DNA of 6,893 bases from the NCBI GenBank assembly GCA_965369375.1, contig CBDUQN010000124.1, forward strand, positions 1 to 6,893. Reading direction: 5' to 3'. Position numbers and translations under genes: made by a program. This stretch comes from CBDUQN01 sp965369375. Lineage in GTDB: Bacteria; Krumholzibacteriota; Krumholzibacteriia; Krumholzibacteriales; Krumholzibacteriaceae. Below, in pieces: positions 1 through 6,765 of the stretch; position 1 is the first letter of the stretch, and every line of letters starts with the position of its first letter. The notes under the pieces are model-generated. The model worked only from the letters and a program-made list of their open reading frames with translations. It did no database searches and had not been told where the DNA came from.

Positions 1-1304
1 CCCTGTGTATCGAGGGGAAGATACCGGTAGGGAAAGCCCGGATTGTTGCCGTATGTCGTGGCGAGCGTCGATGGCAGCGACTCATCGGGAACGAGGGCGA
101 CTATCATATATTCATCATCAAGCACCGTACAGGGAAGACAATCGAGCGGGAACCATGTATTGCTGCCGGTTTCCTCGTACGGATCCCAACAAGATTCAGA
201 CCTTCTGTAGCCCCCCCATCCGTAGTTCATATGGTACATATACCGTGGAGCGATTTCGTTTTCGCGCCATCCATCACACACGATCGAATGAGCGGGGACC
301 TCGTATTGAAGGGGCCTATTCGAATTTATCTGTTGTTTGATCAGGTTGAACCATTCAAGGCCGAAAAAGTACGACGAGCGATATTCGATATATGCATCAT
401 CGTCGTAGCGGAAGTAGTTCTCGTATGCATTCAGCATATCGACGTGCCATGCGCTTGAAGCACAGTTTATTTCCCCGCAGTAGTCCATTAGGCACGCATG
501 CCCGATCTCGCGGCCGAGGTTGGCCACGGCGTCGATCTGCTCCTGCGGCGAACCGGCGTCGATCGCATCCGGCATGAGGTGCCAGTTGTACTGATCGTCG
601 TAAGGATGCCCGACGCCGTAGGGGGGCCACGCGTAGTACCGCATGATCTGCGCGGCGGCCGTGGCGACGCACCCCACGGCACACCGACCCTGATAATTCT
701 CACCTCCGCAGAGGGCATTTTCCGGGCAGAAGAGGTTGTACGGATGGTTCTGCTCCCAGTTCGTGGTCATGAGTATTTGCCCCGCCTGGTAATTCTCGGC
801 GGGCGCCATCATGAAGAGATCCCGCTCGAAGTCATCACGGTCCTGCGCCAGGAGCATCCAGGCGTCACGGTAGCTGAACTCGAGCAGCGCCTCGACCTGC
901 GCAGTCGTTGCAGTCGCGACCGGCCCGGCATTTTCCTCTATATAATCATGCTCCTGTTCGATCTTGTACTTGATCACATCGACGAGATCGACGTCACATG
1001 CGGGATCGCAGTCCCATGTCTCCGAGGTCGCCTTCACCGGCGCCAGCTCCCTGCGGAGCGATACGACGATGTGCCCGCGTGGTGTGATGTGACACCAGTA
1101 CCCGAGGAGCCGGTCGCCGCGTCTCAATTCTTTGATCTCACCAACCGAAGCGGACAGAGAACCACCCCAGGATCCGGTGGACTGAGTGATCATACTGATC
1201 CAATTTTCTGCGACGGTACGCGCTTCCTCACGTGTGACGATCTGCGCCGTAGCGGCGGCGGGCATCGTGAGAGCGACGAGTAGTATAATCAACATCCTTT
1301 TCAT
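1..1304 (-). CDS. Secreted C10 family (streptopain-like) cysteine peptidase, 3' end cut by window edge
   Basis: This is a prepro-cysteine protease that acts outside the cytoplasm. The frame is open for 434 codons from ATG 1304 and leaves the window with no stop. Residues 1-20 are a signal peptide (MKRMLIILLVALTM..., cleavage likely at ATA|Q). Residues 22-97 resemble the inhibitory Spi-type propeptide (REEARTVAENW ... LLGYWCHITPRGHIVVSL ... LAPV). The catalytic domain begins near 175 with LMTTNWEQNHPYN, where Gln185 is the likely oxyanion-hole residue. Cys212 in GCVATAAAQIM is the expected nucleophile and His339 in AHSIVCDGW the general base; HMNYGWGG (Asn360, Trp363) completes the C10 signature. 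Streptococcal SpeB is about 398 residues, so this protein is longer, and after NTWFPLDCLP and IVALVP (about 384-406) it enters an extra C-terminal segment. It has 14 cysteines in the visible part, which is unusual. The start is supported by GGGGGGTGAT six bases upstream. Family assignment is firm; the substrate is unknown. Confidence 0.93.
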   Translation of the reverse strand, partial: MKRMLIILLVALTMPAAATAQIVTREEARTVAENWISMITQSTGSWGGSLSASVGEIKELRRGDRLLGYWCHITPRGHIVVSLRRELAPVKATSETWDCDPACDVDLVDVIKYKIEQEHDYIEENAGPVATATTAQVEALLEFSYRDAWMLLAQDRDDFERDLFMMAPAENYQAGQILMTTNWEQNHPYNLFCPENALCGGENYQGRCAVGCVATAAAQIMRYYAWPPYGVGHPYDDQYNWHLMPDAIDAGSPQEQIDAVANLGREIGHACLMDYCGEINCASSAWHVDMLNAYENYFRYDDDAYIEYRSSYFFGLEWFNLIKQQINSNRPLQYEVPAHSIVCDGWRENEIAPRYMYHMNYGWGGYRRSESCWDPYEETGSNTWFPLDCLPCTVLDDEYMIVALVPDESLPSTLATTYGNNPGFPYRYLPLDTQ

Positions 1305-1321
1305 CACGATCACCCCCCTTA
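1305..1321 (-). promoter_or_regulatory. Ribosome binding site overlapping the junction between the fibre gene stop and the peptidase start
   Basis: On the minus strand the bases read TAAGGGGGGTGATCGTG and then ATG. The TAA stop of the 669-residue gene is followed directly by a purine-rich Shine-Dalgarno sequence (GGGGGGTGAT, one mismatch to GGAGGTGAT). Only 14 bases separate the two genes. This fixes the peptidase start at 1304 and suggests coupled translation within one mRNA. Confidence 0.75.
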
Positions 1322-3328
1322 CTGCAGCGTTACGAGTACGAGTATCTGACCCTTCGCCCCCCGCTCGAGCCGTTCCATCGCTTTTCCGAGGATGGCCCCC
1401 TGCGCCGATGTATGATCCTTCGCCTTCATGGCGTATCCCGGCGTGTCGGATGTCGTGAGAAGATCGCCCGGTTCGATGTCGCCGCCCGAGGCATCTACAT
1501 TGCAATACACGCGCCCCGCGAGCGCCACGTCGCAGTCGAACCGGTCCACGCCGAGGCGCACGCCCGAGCCGAGCCCCTTTGCCCCGGCGGCGATGCCGGC
1601 GACCCTCTTATCGTATGGCTTCGTGCTCTTCGTCAATTTGCCCGGATTATCCTGATCTATCACGAGCACCGTACCCGGTTCGATCGCTGATGTTTCCGAT
1701 AGATCGAATCCCTCGGCGTAATCGAGACCCTCACCAAACTCCGCCACGGGATCGCCGGTGCTCGCGCTTTCGATGAGAATGTTGCCCCGCACCGTCAGTG
1801 GGCGTGAAGGTGACGACGTGCCGATACCCACATTACCGCTTTCCCGTATCGTCATGGCGTGCGTTGGAAGATATTTGTTACCCACCGAAAAACGCATCCA
1901 GGTTTCGCCGCTTGCCGTTCCACTGCCGTCATGCACACATCTTATCTGCAACGACTTCTTTCCGTCCTGCGGTGAGTGCAGGCTAAAAGAGCCACTGTTT
2001 GCATTTTCATTGTCGATCTCGAAATATTGATCCTCACTGTCCTGCTCCCGGACCCGCATCTTACCACCGTTGAGATCGAGCTTCGACGTGGGCGAGACGG
2101 TGCCGATACCCACTTCACCCGTCTCTGAGATAATCATGCTGGTCACACTACCAGAACTGAAATACAAACCTGAAGCGCCTGCATAGCTACGATACTCGGA
2201 GCGTATCGACGCCTTGACCGCATTAGTGGCATCAAGAAAATTCAACCGCCCGTAGGTGCGGAAATCCGCATCGGTATCTGTGCACTTCATCTCGAAAGTC
2301 GGCCCTGCGCTCACATTCCCCGTCAGCCGCACGTATGCCTGATCCGCCGAAATTTCGAGAAGTCGGTCCGGATCGATCGTGCCGATACCGACTCTGCCCG
2401 TCTCCTTGATAATCATCGGATAGAGCGGTGCGGACTCCGGCCCCACGGAAAACCGTATGAAGGTCTCGCCGCTCGGCGAACCGCCCTCGTCATGCAGCGC
2501 ATTGATGCATAAAGATTTTTTGTTGCTCTCCGGGGAGTGCCCCGTTATCTGTGTGCCCCAATGATCCATATTCCGGATATCGAGATACTGCGCATCATTG
2601 CGCCGGCACCGGAACGATCCGCCCATGAGCTCGAGTACGGAAGTCGGTGCAACTGTCCCGATGCCTACATTCGTTCCGTTATTGAAGAGATTACTAGTGG
2701 CAGCCCATGAGCTCGCACCACGGTACAGTGTCTGTCCCAAAGTGCCTCCAGGCAGTGTGCCGCTCCCGATATCGGTGAACGACTGCCATTCACTCCCGTT
2801 GTACCCCTCGAAATCACTCCCCGTCCAGCGAATCGTCCCCGCATTGGTATTCATGGAATTGCCGATCCTGATGCCGCCGGCGACATCGAGCGTTTCGGCC
2901 GGGGCGAGAGTGCCGATACCGACGGAACCACTTGCCGGTATAATGTTATCACCCCGCGCGCAGAGTGTATTGAGACTGTAGGCAGCAGAAGCAAGCGGTA
3001 TGCGCGGGGAGAGCTCCGCCTCACCTTCAACAGACATGGCGAGCCAGTACTGCTCGTCGAAGGGCAAATCCAAGTCTTCACTGGTTCCGAGTGTAACGCT
3101 GAAAATCCCCTTGCTTACATTGACTGCTTGTGTCTCTTCCCAGATCGGCGAAATTGTTGCGAAGCTATCATAGATCCTGAATGTGATGGAATAACTTCCA
3201 TCGGTGACCGCCGTGCCTTCTGCATCCGTCAATACCCCCTGGTAGTGCAGTGTCTGCGGCACCTGAGCATTGACACAAAAGGTGAACGCGAATAGAACCA
3301 TTGCCGCAATAGATGAAACCTTGAGCAT
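1319..3328 (-). CDS. Secreted fibre-like protein with five VGIGT repeats (669 aa)
   Basis: No named family is claimed; this looks like a surface fibre or adhesin-like protein. Residues 1-21 are a signal peptide (MLKVSSIAAMVLFAF..., cleavage likely at VNA|Q). Residues 23-120 form a conserved N-terminal domain (VPQTLHYQGVLTDAEG ... VSKGIFSVTLGT ... SVEGEAELSPR). VGIGT motifs start at residues 136, 221, 313, 406 and 500, each followed by xxPxxxL(D/E/T)(V/L/I). The GTIRWTGSDFEGYNGSEW segment lies between the first two. About 525-669 is a C-terminal domain (DYAEGFDLSE, EPGTVLVID, RVAGI, ALAGRVYCNV, EPGDLLTTSDTPGYAM, GAILGKA, ILVLVTLQ). The start at 3328 is preferred over ATGs at 3334 and 3364, because AAGGGGAGG (3343-3335) lies six bases before 3328 and abuts 3334. 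It heads a unit with the C10 peptidase behind its own promoter. There is no C-terminal sorting tail or membrane anchor. Gene call strong; function inferred. Confidence 0.9.
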   Translation of the reverse strand: MLKVSSIAAMVLFAFTFCVNAQVPQTLHYQGVLTDAEGTAVTDGSYSITFRIYDSFATISPIWEETQAVNVSKGIFSVTLGTSEDLDLPFDEQYWLAMSVEGEAELSPRIPLASAAYSLNTLCARGDNIIPASGSVGIGTLAPAETLDVAGGIRIGNSMNTNAGTIRWTGSDFEGYNGSEWQSFTDIGSGTLPGGTLGQTLYRGASSWAATSNLFNNGTNVGIGTVAPTSVLELMGGSFRCRRNDAQYLDIRNMDHWGTQITGHSPESNKKSLCINALHDEGGSPSGETFIRFSVGPESAPLYPMIIKETGRVGIGTIDPDRLLEISADQAYVRLTGNVSAGPTFEMKCTDTDADFRTYGRLNFLDATNAVKASIRSEYRSYAGASGLYFSSGSVTSMIISETGEVGIGTVSPTSKLDLNGGKMRVREQDSEDQYFEIDNENANSGSFSLHSPQDGKKSLQIRCVHDGSGTASGETWMRFSVGNKYLPTHAMTIRESGNVGIGTSSPSRPLTVRGNILIESASTGDPVAEFGEGLDYAEGFDLSETSAIEPGTVLVIDQDNPGKLTKSTKPYDKRVAGIAAGAKGLGSGVRLGVDRFDCDVALAGRVYCNVDASGGDIEPGDLLTTSDTPGYAMKAKDHTSAQGAILGKAMERLERGAKGQILVLVTLQ
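1817..2923 (-). repeat. Five VGIGT motifs and their intervening modules in the 669-aa fibre gene
   Basis: VGIGT is encoded at 2923-2909, 2668-2654, 2392-2378, 2113-2099 and 1831-1817. Spacings are 255, 276, 279 and 282 bp (85, 92, 93 and 94 codons). The module between motifs 2 and 3 and the module between motifs 4 and 5 are recognisable copies of each other (GG-x-R-x-R; HSP-x6-KKSL; SGET-x2-RFSVG; M-x-I-x-E-x-G). The module between motifs 3 and 4 is of a different type. Confidence 0.85.
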
Positions 3329-3413
3329 ATCCATCCTCCCCTTGAATGGTTGCAACTTGACCAAACCGCGGTTGATTTATGTGCTTGGCAATTGAGATGT
3401 ATGTAATATGGTA

Positions 3414-3442
3414 ATTATATCAAAAAGTTGCGCGCTTGTCGA
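3414..3442 (-). promoter_or_regulatory. Sigma70-like promoter for the 669-aa fibre and C10 peptidase unit
   Basis: On the minus strand TCGACA (3442-3437, five of six matches to TTGACA) is followed after exactly 17 bases by TATAAT (3419-3414, perfect -10). Transcription would start near 3407, giving a leader of about 79 bases before the ATG at 3328. It lies just downstream of the preceding gene's terminator, so it most likely drives the second unit independently. Confidence 0.65.
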
Positions 3443-3450
3443 TATGCAAA

Positions 3451-3474
3451 ATTTCACATCAACATTTCACATCA
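3451..3474 (-). repeat. Tandem 11-bp direct repeat upstream of the -35 box, possible activator site
   Basis: TGATGTGAAAT on the minus strand occurs twice, at 3474-3464 and 3461-3451, with a 2-base gap (13-bp period). The nearer copy ends eight bases before the -35 box, about 44-67 bases upstream of the predicted transcription start, where activators commonly bind. The regulator cannot be identified from the sequence. Confidence 0.45.
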
Positions 3475-3561
3475 GCCGCTTACGCCCTATTACCGACTGA
3501 TGCAATCTCACCCTCCGAAATCTTAGAGAGAGCCTTTTTAAATTTCTTGCGGCTGCCTCCA

Positions 3562-3602
3562 TAAAAAAGACGAGGGCGGGTCTCTGTTGAAATCCGCCCT
3601 CG
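3562..3602 (-). terminator. Rho-independent terminator after the 748-aa fibre gene
   Basis: Read on the minus strand, a perfect 9-bp stem CGAGGGCGG/CCGCCCTCG (3602-3594 with 3579-3571) can be extended inward by an A-U and a U-G pair. It is followed at once by TCTTTTTT (3570-3563). It begins 28 bases after the TAG stop of the 748-aa gene and separates the window into two transcription units. Confidence 0.9.
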
Positions 3603-3630
3603 CTCTGAACGAATACCTTTCGATTCCCTC

Positions 3631-5877
3631 CTAGTTCAGCGTTACGAGCACCTTGATCACGCCGGTTCCCGAGGTCAGCGAGCCGAGGGCCTTGCCGAGG
3701 ACGGTGCCGACCTTTGGATCATCGTCGCGCATGGCATGCCCGGGGGTGTCAGAGGTGACGAGGAGATCTCCCGGACGGATCGCCCCGTTCTCGGCCGATA
3801 CCTTGCAGGGAACGATGCCGACCACCGCGAGAGGAATCTCGTTGAACTCCGCCGCCATATCGCCGAGCGTGTAGGTCCCGATGTTTTCCCCGTCTCCTCC
3901 AGCGATGGGCTTATCCCAATCGCGCTCGGAGCCTATGAAGCCAGGCTTTGTGCTGTATATGCCGGCTACAAGCGTCGATCTTGGCTGCACCGACTTTACC
4001 GTGGAGCGCGGGTTGGAGGAATCGATCACCAGAACGTCTCCCGGCTCAACTCGAGATGCACCGGAGCTCACGGCGATCATCTCGGCAAAGTCGGCGGCCG
4101 GGCTTGTATAGGATCCATCGGCAAAGACATTTCCATTCCCCTCCACCTTGAATTTGACATCGGCGCTGCGCTGGCATTCGATAAACTGGAAATCGTCCGC
4201 CGAACCATCTGCCACCATGATCTGGAGCATATCGTTGTTGCTTGGAACAATTACAGTTCGTTGAATGTTGACCACGTTGCCGAGTGAACCGGAATAGCTG
4301 CTTACGACATCCAGTACCTTTGTCGCCTCGGCACAAGTCACATCGAGCTTTGCATCGGGTGTCGTTGTCCCGATCCCCGTCTCTCCATCCGAATCGATCA
4401 GCATTCTCACCTCGTTGTCTGTGACGAAGTACATCGGGTTCAGGTTGGTAACCTGCAGCATGAGAGGTCCGCCTTGTGTCCCGGCGGCCACACGTGCAAG
4501 GTTAGCAAGAGGAATGCTGCCGGCGGTCGTGCCGCTGGCAGAAGGTGAATGCTTGATAATCGAGAGGTTGTCATATATGCCTCCCGTGGTCTTTAGCTCC
4601 AGACCGGAGCGGCCGGTAGAAGCGGACGTTTCGACCTTGATCATTTCCTGCGAGTCTCCCGCGACGTGCAGTTTCTCCTCGGGGGAATCGGTTCCTATTC
4701 CCACATCGCCATTCGGCTCGACCGTGAGGCGGTCATCTCCATCGATCAGGATATTCCATTTACCGCCCCCGTCGACATAACTGGTTACCTTCTGAAGGCC
4801 CTGCCGGTAGTAGAATATCGAAGGGTTGCTGCCGAGACCGGCAGCGTTGATCTGAATTCCAGCCCACGAACCGATCGCAGTCCCTTCGACCCTCATCGAG
4901 TATATACTCGAACTAGAAACGTGCAGCTTGTAATTGGGGCTTGTTGTCCCGATGCCCACATTCGTACCGTCGTTGTAGAGGTTGCTCGCGGTCACCCACG
5001 AGCTCCCGTTATTGCGGAGTGTCTGGCCGGATGATCCCGAGGGCACCGTGCCGCTGCCCGTGTCTGTAAAAGACTTCCACGAACTCCCATCGTATCCCTC
5101 GAAATCGGCGCCGCTCCAGCGGATCGTCCCGGCGTTCGATGCTAAAGCATCGCCGATCCTGATGCCTCCGTTGATATCAAGGGTTTCCACGGGCATCAGG
5201 GTTCCTATGCCCACCCTGCCATCGGAACGAAAAATGACGTGTTCCGCTGATCCAATCCTGAATCTCAGGTGGTCATTCACGTCGGCGAATAATTTTACCT
5301 TGAGGGCTCCCCGGCAGAACCCGATGCCGGAAGTGGAAGAGGGATCCATCGCATTCACGTAGATGGCGGTATGGGTGGGATGGTTTCCCTCAACCTTCAT
5401 GGCAATCTCTGAGCTAGCATCTGCCCGCACATGAAATGCGTTGGTGGGCAGCGCCGTTCCTACACCGACCTTTCCTGTCGGCGGGAATACGTTATCGATT
5501 CCGGTGACGCCACGCGAGTTCAGTGCATAAGCAGATGATGTGAGCACAACGCGGGGCGAGAGCTCCGCCTCGCCCTCGACCGACATCCCCAGGTAATAAT
5601 CAGTGTCGAAGGGGAGGTTCAGCTGTTCCAGTGTGCCCAGGACTACACTGAATATCCCCTTGCTCACCTGCACCATATTCGTTTCGGTCCAGGGCGCGGT
5701 ACCGCCCGAGGGCACATCGTATAGCCTGAACGTTATACTGTAATAGCCATCGGGAACAGCCGAGCCGCCGGCGTCCGTCAACACGCCCTGGTAATTGAGC
5801 GTCTGAGGAATCTCGGCCCGGGCTGGGAGAATAAACCCGGCCGATAGTATCAAAGTGATTATTAAAAGCTTTTTCAT
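3631..5877 (-). CDS. Secreted fibre-like protein with five VGIGT-type repeats (748 aa), paralogue of the 669-aa protein
   Basis: This is probably a surface or secreted fibre; no named family is claimed. Residues 1-21 are a signal peptide (MKKLLIITLILSAGFILP, cleavage likely at ARA|E). Residues 23 to about 120 form the N-terminal domain shared with the paralogue (IPQTLNYQGVLTDAGG ... VSKGIFSVVLGT ... SVEGEAELSPR). VG(I/V)GT or TGIGT motifs start at residues 137, 222, 307, 392 and 500; the first four are exactly 85 residues apart. GTIRWSGADFEGYDGSSW lies between the second and third motifs. The C-terminal domain, about 585-748, has DFAEMIAVS, EPGDVLVID, LVAGI, IPLAVVGIVPCKV, RPGDLLVTSDTPGHAM, GTVLGKA and VLVTLN. 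It carries an insertion of roughly 15-20 residues relative to the paralogue (around PGFIGSERDWDKPIAGG). The start at 5877 is chosen because AAGGAG (5890-5885) lies seven bases upstream and the signal peptide begins there; an ATG at 5934 would add 19 polar residues. No sorting tail is present. Confidence 0.9.
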   Translation of the reverse strand: MKKLLIITLILSAGFILPARAEIPQTLNYQGVLTDAGGSAVPDGYYSITFRLYDVPSGGTAPWTETNMVQVSKGIFSVVLGTLEQLNLPFDTDYYLGMSVEGEAELSPRVVLTSSAYALNSRGVTGIDNVFPPTGKVGVGTALPTNAFHVRADASSEIAMKVEGNHPTHTAIYVNAMDPSSTSGIGFCRGALKVKLFADVNDHLRFRIGSAEHVIFRSDGRVGIGTLMPVETLDINGGIRIGDALASNAGTIRWSGADFEGYDGSSWKSFTDTGSGTVPSGSSGQTLRNNGSSWVTASNLYNDGTNVGIGTTSPNYKLHVSSSSIYSMRVEGTAIGSWAGIQINAAGLGSNPSIFYYRQGLQKVTSYVDGGGKWNILIDGDDRLTVEPNGDVGIGTDSPEEKLHVAGDSQEMIKVETSASTGRSGLELKTTGGIYDNLSIIKHSPSASGTTAGSIPLANLARVAAGTQGGPLMLQVTNLNPMYFVTDNEVRMLIDSDGETGIGTTTPDAKLDVTCAEATKVLDVVSSYSGSLGNVVNIQRTVIVPSNNDMLQIMVADGSADDFQFIECQRSADVKFKVEGNGNVFADGSYTSPAADFAEMIAVSSGASRVEPGDVLVIDSSNPRSTVKSVQPRSTLVAGIYSTKPGFIGSERDWDKPIAGGDGENIGTYTLGDMAAEFNEIPLAVVGIVPCKVSAENGAIRPGDLLVTSDTPGHAMRDDDPKVGTVLGKALGSLTSGTGVIKVLVTLN
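4690..5469 (-). repeat. Four VG(I/V)GT motifs in an exact 255-bp register
   Basis: The motif is encoded at 5469-5455, 5214-5200, 4959-4945 and 4704-4690. Each step is exactly 255 bp. The fifth motif (TGIGT, 4380-4366) is 324 bp further on. The modules between motifs 1-2 and 3-4 look like diverged copies (M(K/R)VEG ... A(I/G)(Y/I)(V/Q)NA ... RG or RQG, AL or LQ). The module between motifs 2-3 matches the module between motifs 1-2 of the paralogue, which has the same length. Confidence 0.85.
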
Positions 5878-5907
5878 CTCGATGCTCCTTCTCTCTGGTT
5901 TTCTATT

Positions 5908-5922
5908 ATGGAAAATTTCCAT
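5908..5922. repeat. Perfect inverted repeat in the gap between the 266-aa and 748-aa genes
   Basis: ATGGAAA-A-TTTCCAT is a perfect palindrome with 7-bp arms and a single central base. It lies in the 87-base gap (5878-5964), 18 bases upstream of the AAGGAG ribosome binding site. It could be an operator or a weak mRNA hairpin, but its AT-rich stem and lack of a following T-run do not make a terminator. Confidence 0.35.
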
Positions 5923-5964
5923 CGTTCTTCTCATTTTGATATCACGTGGGTAACTCCATCACCT

Positions 5965-6765
5965 TTATCTCAACATCACGAGTTTTTTGGTTATCACCTG
6001 CTTGCCGGCCGTGAGACGGTAATAATAGACACCCGAGCCGACACTGTTCCCCAAGTCGTTTGTGCCGTTCCATTGCACGGCATGCCAGCCTGTTCCCTTG
6101 TCCGCATCAATCAGGGTCCTGATCCTTCTGCCCCCGATGTCATAAATCGCAAGTGTTATATGTTCCTGCCCGGGGTTGAAGAACTTGACCGTGGTCGCGG
6201 GATTGAACGGGTTGGGGAAATTCTGGCAAAGGGTCAAGGACTTTGGCGGAAGAGAGATGGATATCGTAATGGAACGGATCACTTCACTTCCTTCCACCGC
6301 GCCGATGTAGTAATCGTAAGATTCGCCTGGGATTACACTTTCATCCGCATACTCGTTCTTGCCGTCCGCCGGAAGGAGTTCCGGATTTATCATGCTGAAT
6401 CGTTCCTCGCCGCGGCCGGAACGGTAGACATGAAAACCATCGAACGGGCTGTCGGACCGCGCAACCCAGCGCAGAATCACGGCTTCACCACTGTAACTGC
6501 AATCGAAAGCCGTAATGGCCACCTCCACTGTCGAAGAGATTTCCGCCACATACCAGAAACCCGATTTGACGGCATAGGAACCGCCGCTGGATTCGACATT
6601 GATACCGGTCTGGCCGACCGTGTCGTACGACCGGTTGCTGCCTGCTCGGACACCCCCGCCGCCCGCGAAGACGCCACGGTCCACTTTATACTGAGCCATG
6701 GAGTCGAGAGGCTGCAGGAGAAAAACAGCAACCAGCAGCGCAAGTATCAGAAGTTTCATCTTCAT
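5965..6765 (-). CDS. Secreted protein with Fn3-like domain and C-terminal T9SS/FlgD-Ig-type sorting domain (266 aa)
   Basis: Residues 1-24 are a signal peptide (MKMKLLILALLVAVFLL..., cleavage likely at SMA|Q). Residues 26-73 form a small head module with VFAGGGG, TVGQTG and YAVKSGFWYV, a pattern I recognise from secreted proteins of FCB-type candidate phyla. About 80-176 is an Fn3-like domain (VAITAFD, VILRWVARSD, FDGFHVYRS, PGESYDYYIGAVEGSE). Residues 179-266 are the sorting domain: QNFPNPFNPATTVKF, LAIYDIGGRRIRTL, HAVQWNGTNDLGN, VGSGVYYYRL and the terminal KKLVMLR. In the family this tail directs export across the outer membrane and attachment to the surface. The start at 6765 is chosen over 6846 because AAAGGAGG (6777-6770) lies four bases upstream and the signal peptide begins there. 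No catalytic motif is visible, so the role is probably structural or binding. It may be cotranscribed with the 748-aa gene, 87 bases downstream, since no terminator lies between them. Confidence 0.88.
   Translation of the reverse strand: MKMKLLILALLVAVFLLQPLDSMAQYKVDRGVFAGGGGVRAGSNRSYDTVGQTGINVESSGGSYAVKSGFWYVAEISSTVEVAITAFDCSYSGEAVILRWVARSDSPFDGFHVYRSGRGEERFSMINPELLPADGKNEYADESVIPGESYDYYIGAVEGSEVIRSITISISLPPKSLTLCQNFPNPFNPATTVKFFNPGQEHITLAIYDIGGRRIRTLIDADKGTGWHAVQWNGTNDLGNSVGSGVYYYRLTAGKQVITKKLVMLR

Noticed and set aside
600..640. An apparent frameshift in the C10 peptidase after YYAWP
   Set aside because: It came from miscounting a run of six cytosines. With six, the frame reads WPPYGVGHPYDD and stays open from 1304 to the window edge, and the catalytic Cys and His are in the same frame.
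498..1283. A 261-codon open frame on the plus strand
   Set aside because: It lies wholly antisense to the C10 peptidase, has low-complexity arginine-rich and valine-rich translation, and no ribosome binding site or recognisable domain. It reflects codon bias of the real gene.
3736..4287. A 183-codon open frame on the plus strand
   Set aside because: It is antisense to the conserved C-terminal domain of the 748-aa protein, which is supported by its paralogue.
1817..5469. The VGIGT repeats as CRISPR or other DNA-level repeats
   Set aside because: They are conserved as protein with differing codons, lie inside open frames, and their spacing keeps the reading frame.
1319..5877. The fibre-like genes as part of a prophage
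   Set aside because: Both have Sec signal peptides, which phage tail fibres lack, and the neighbours are secreted bacterial proteins rather than phage structural, lysis or integration genes.
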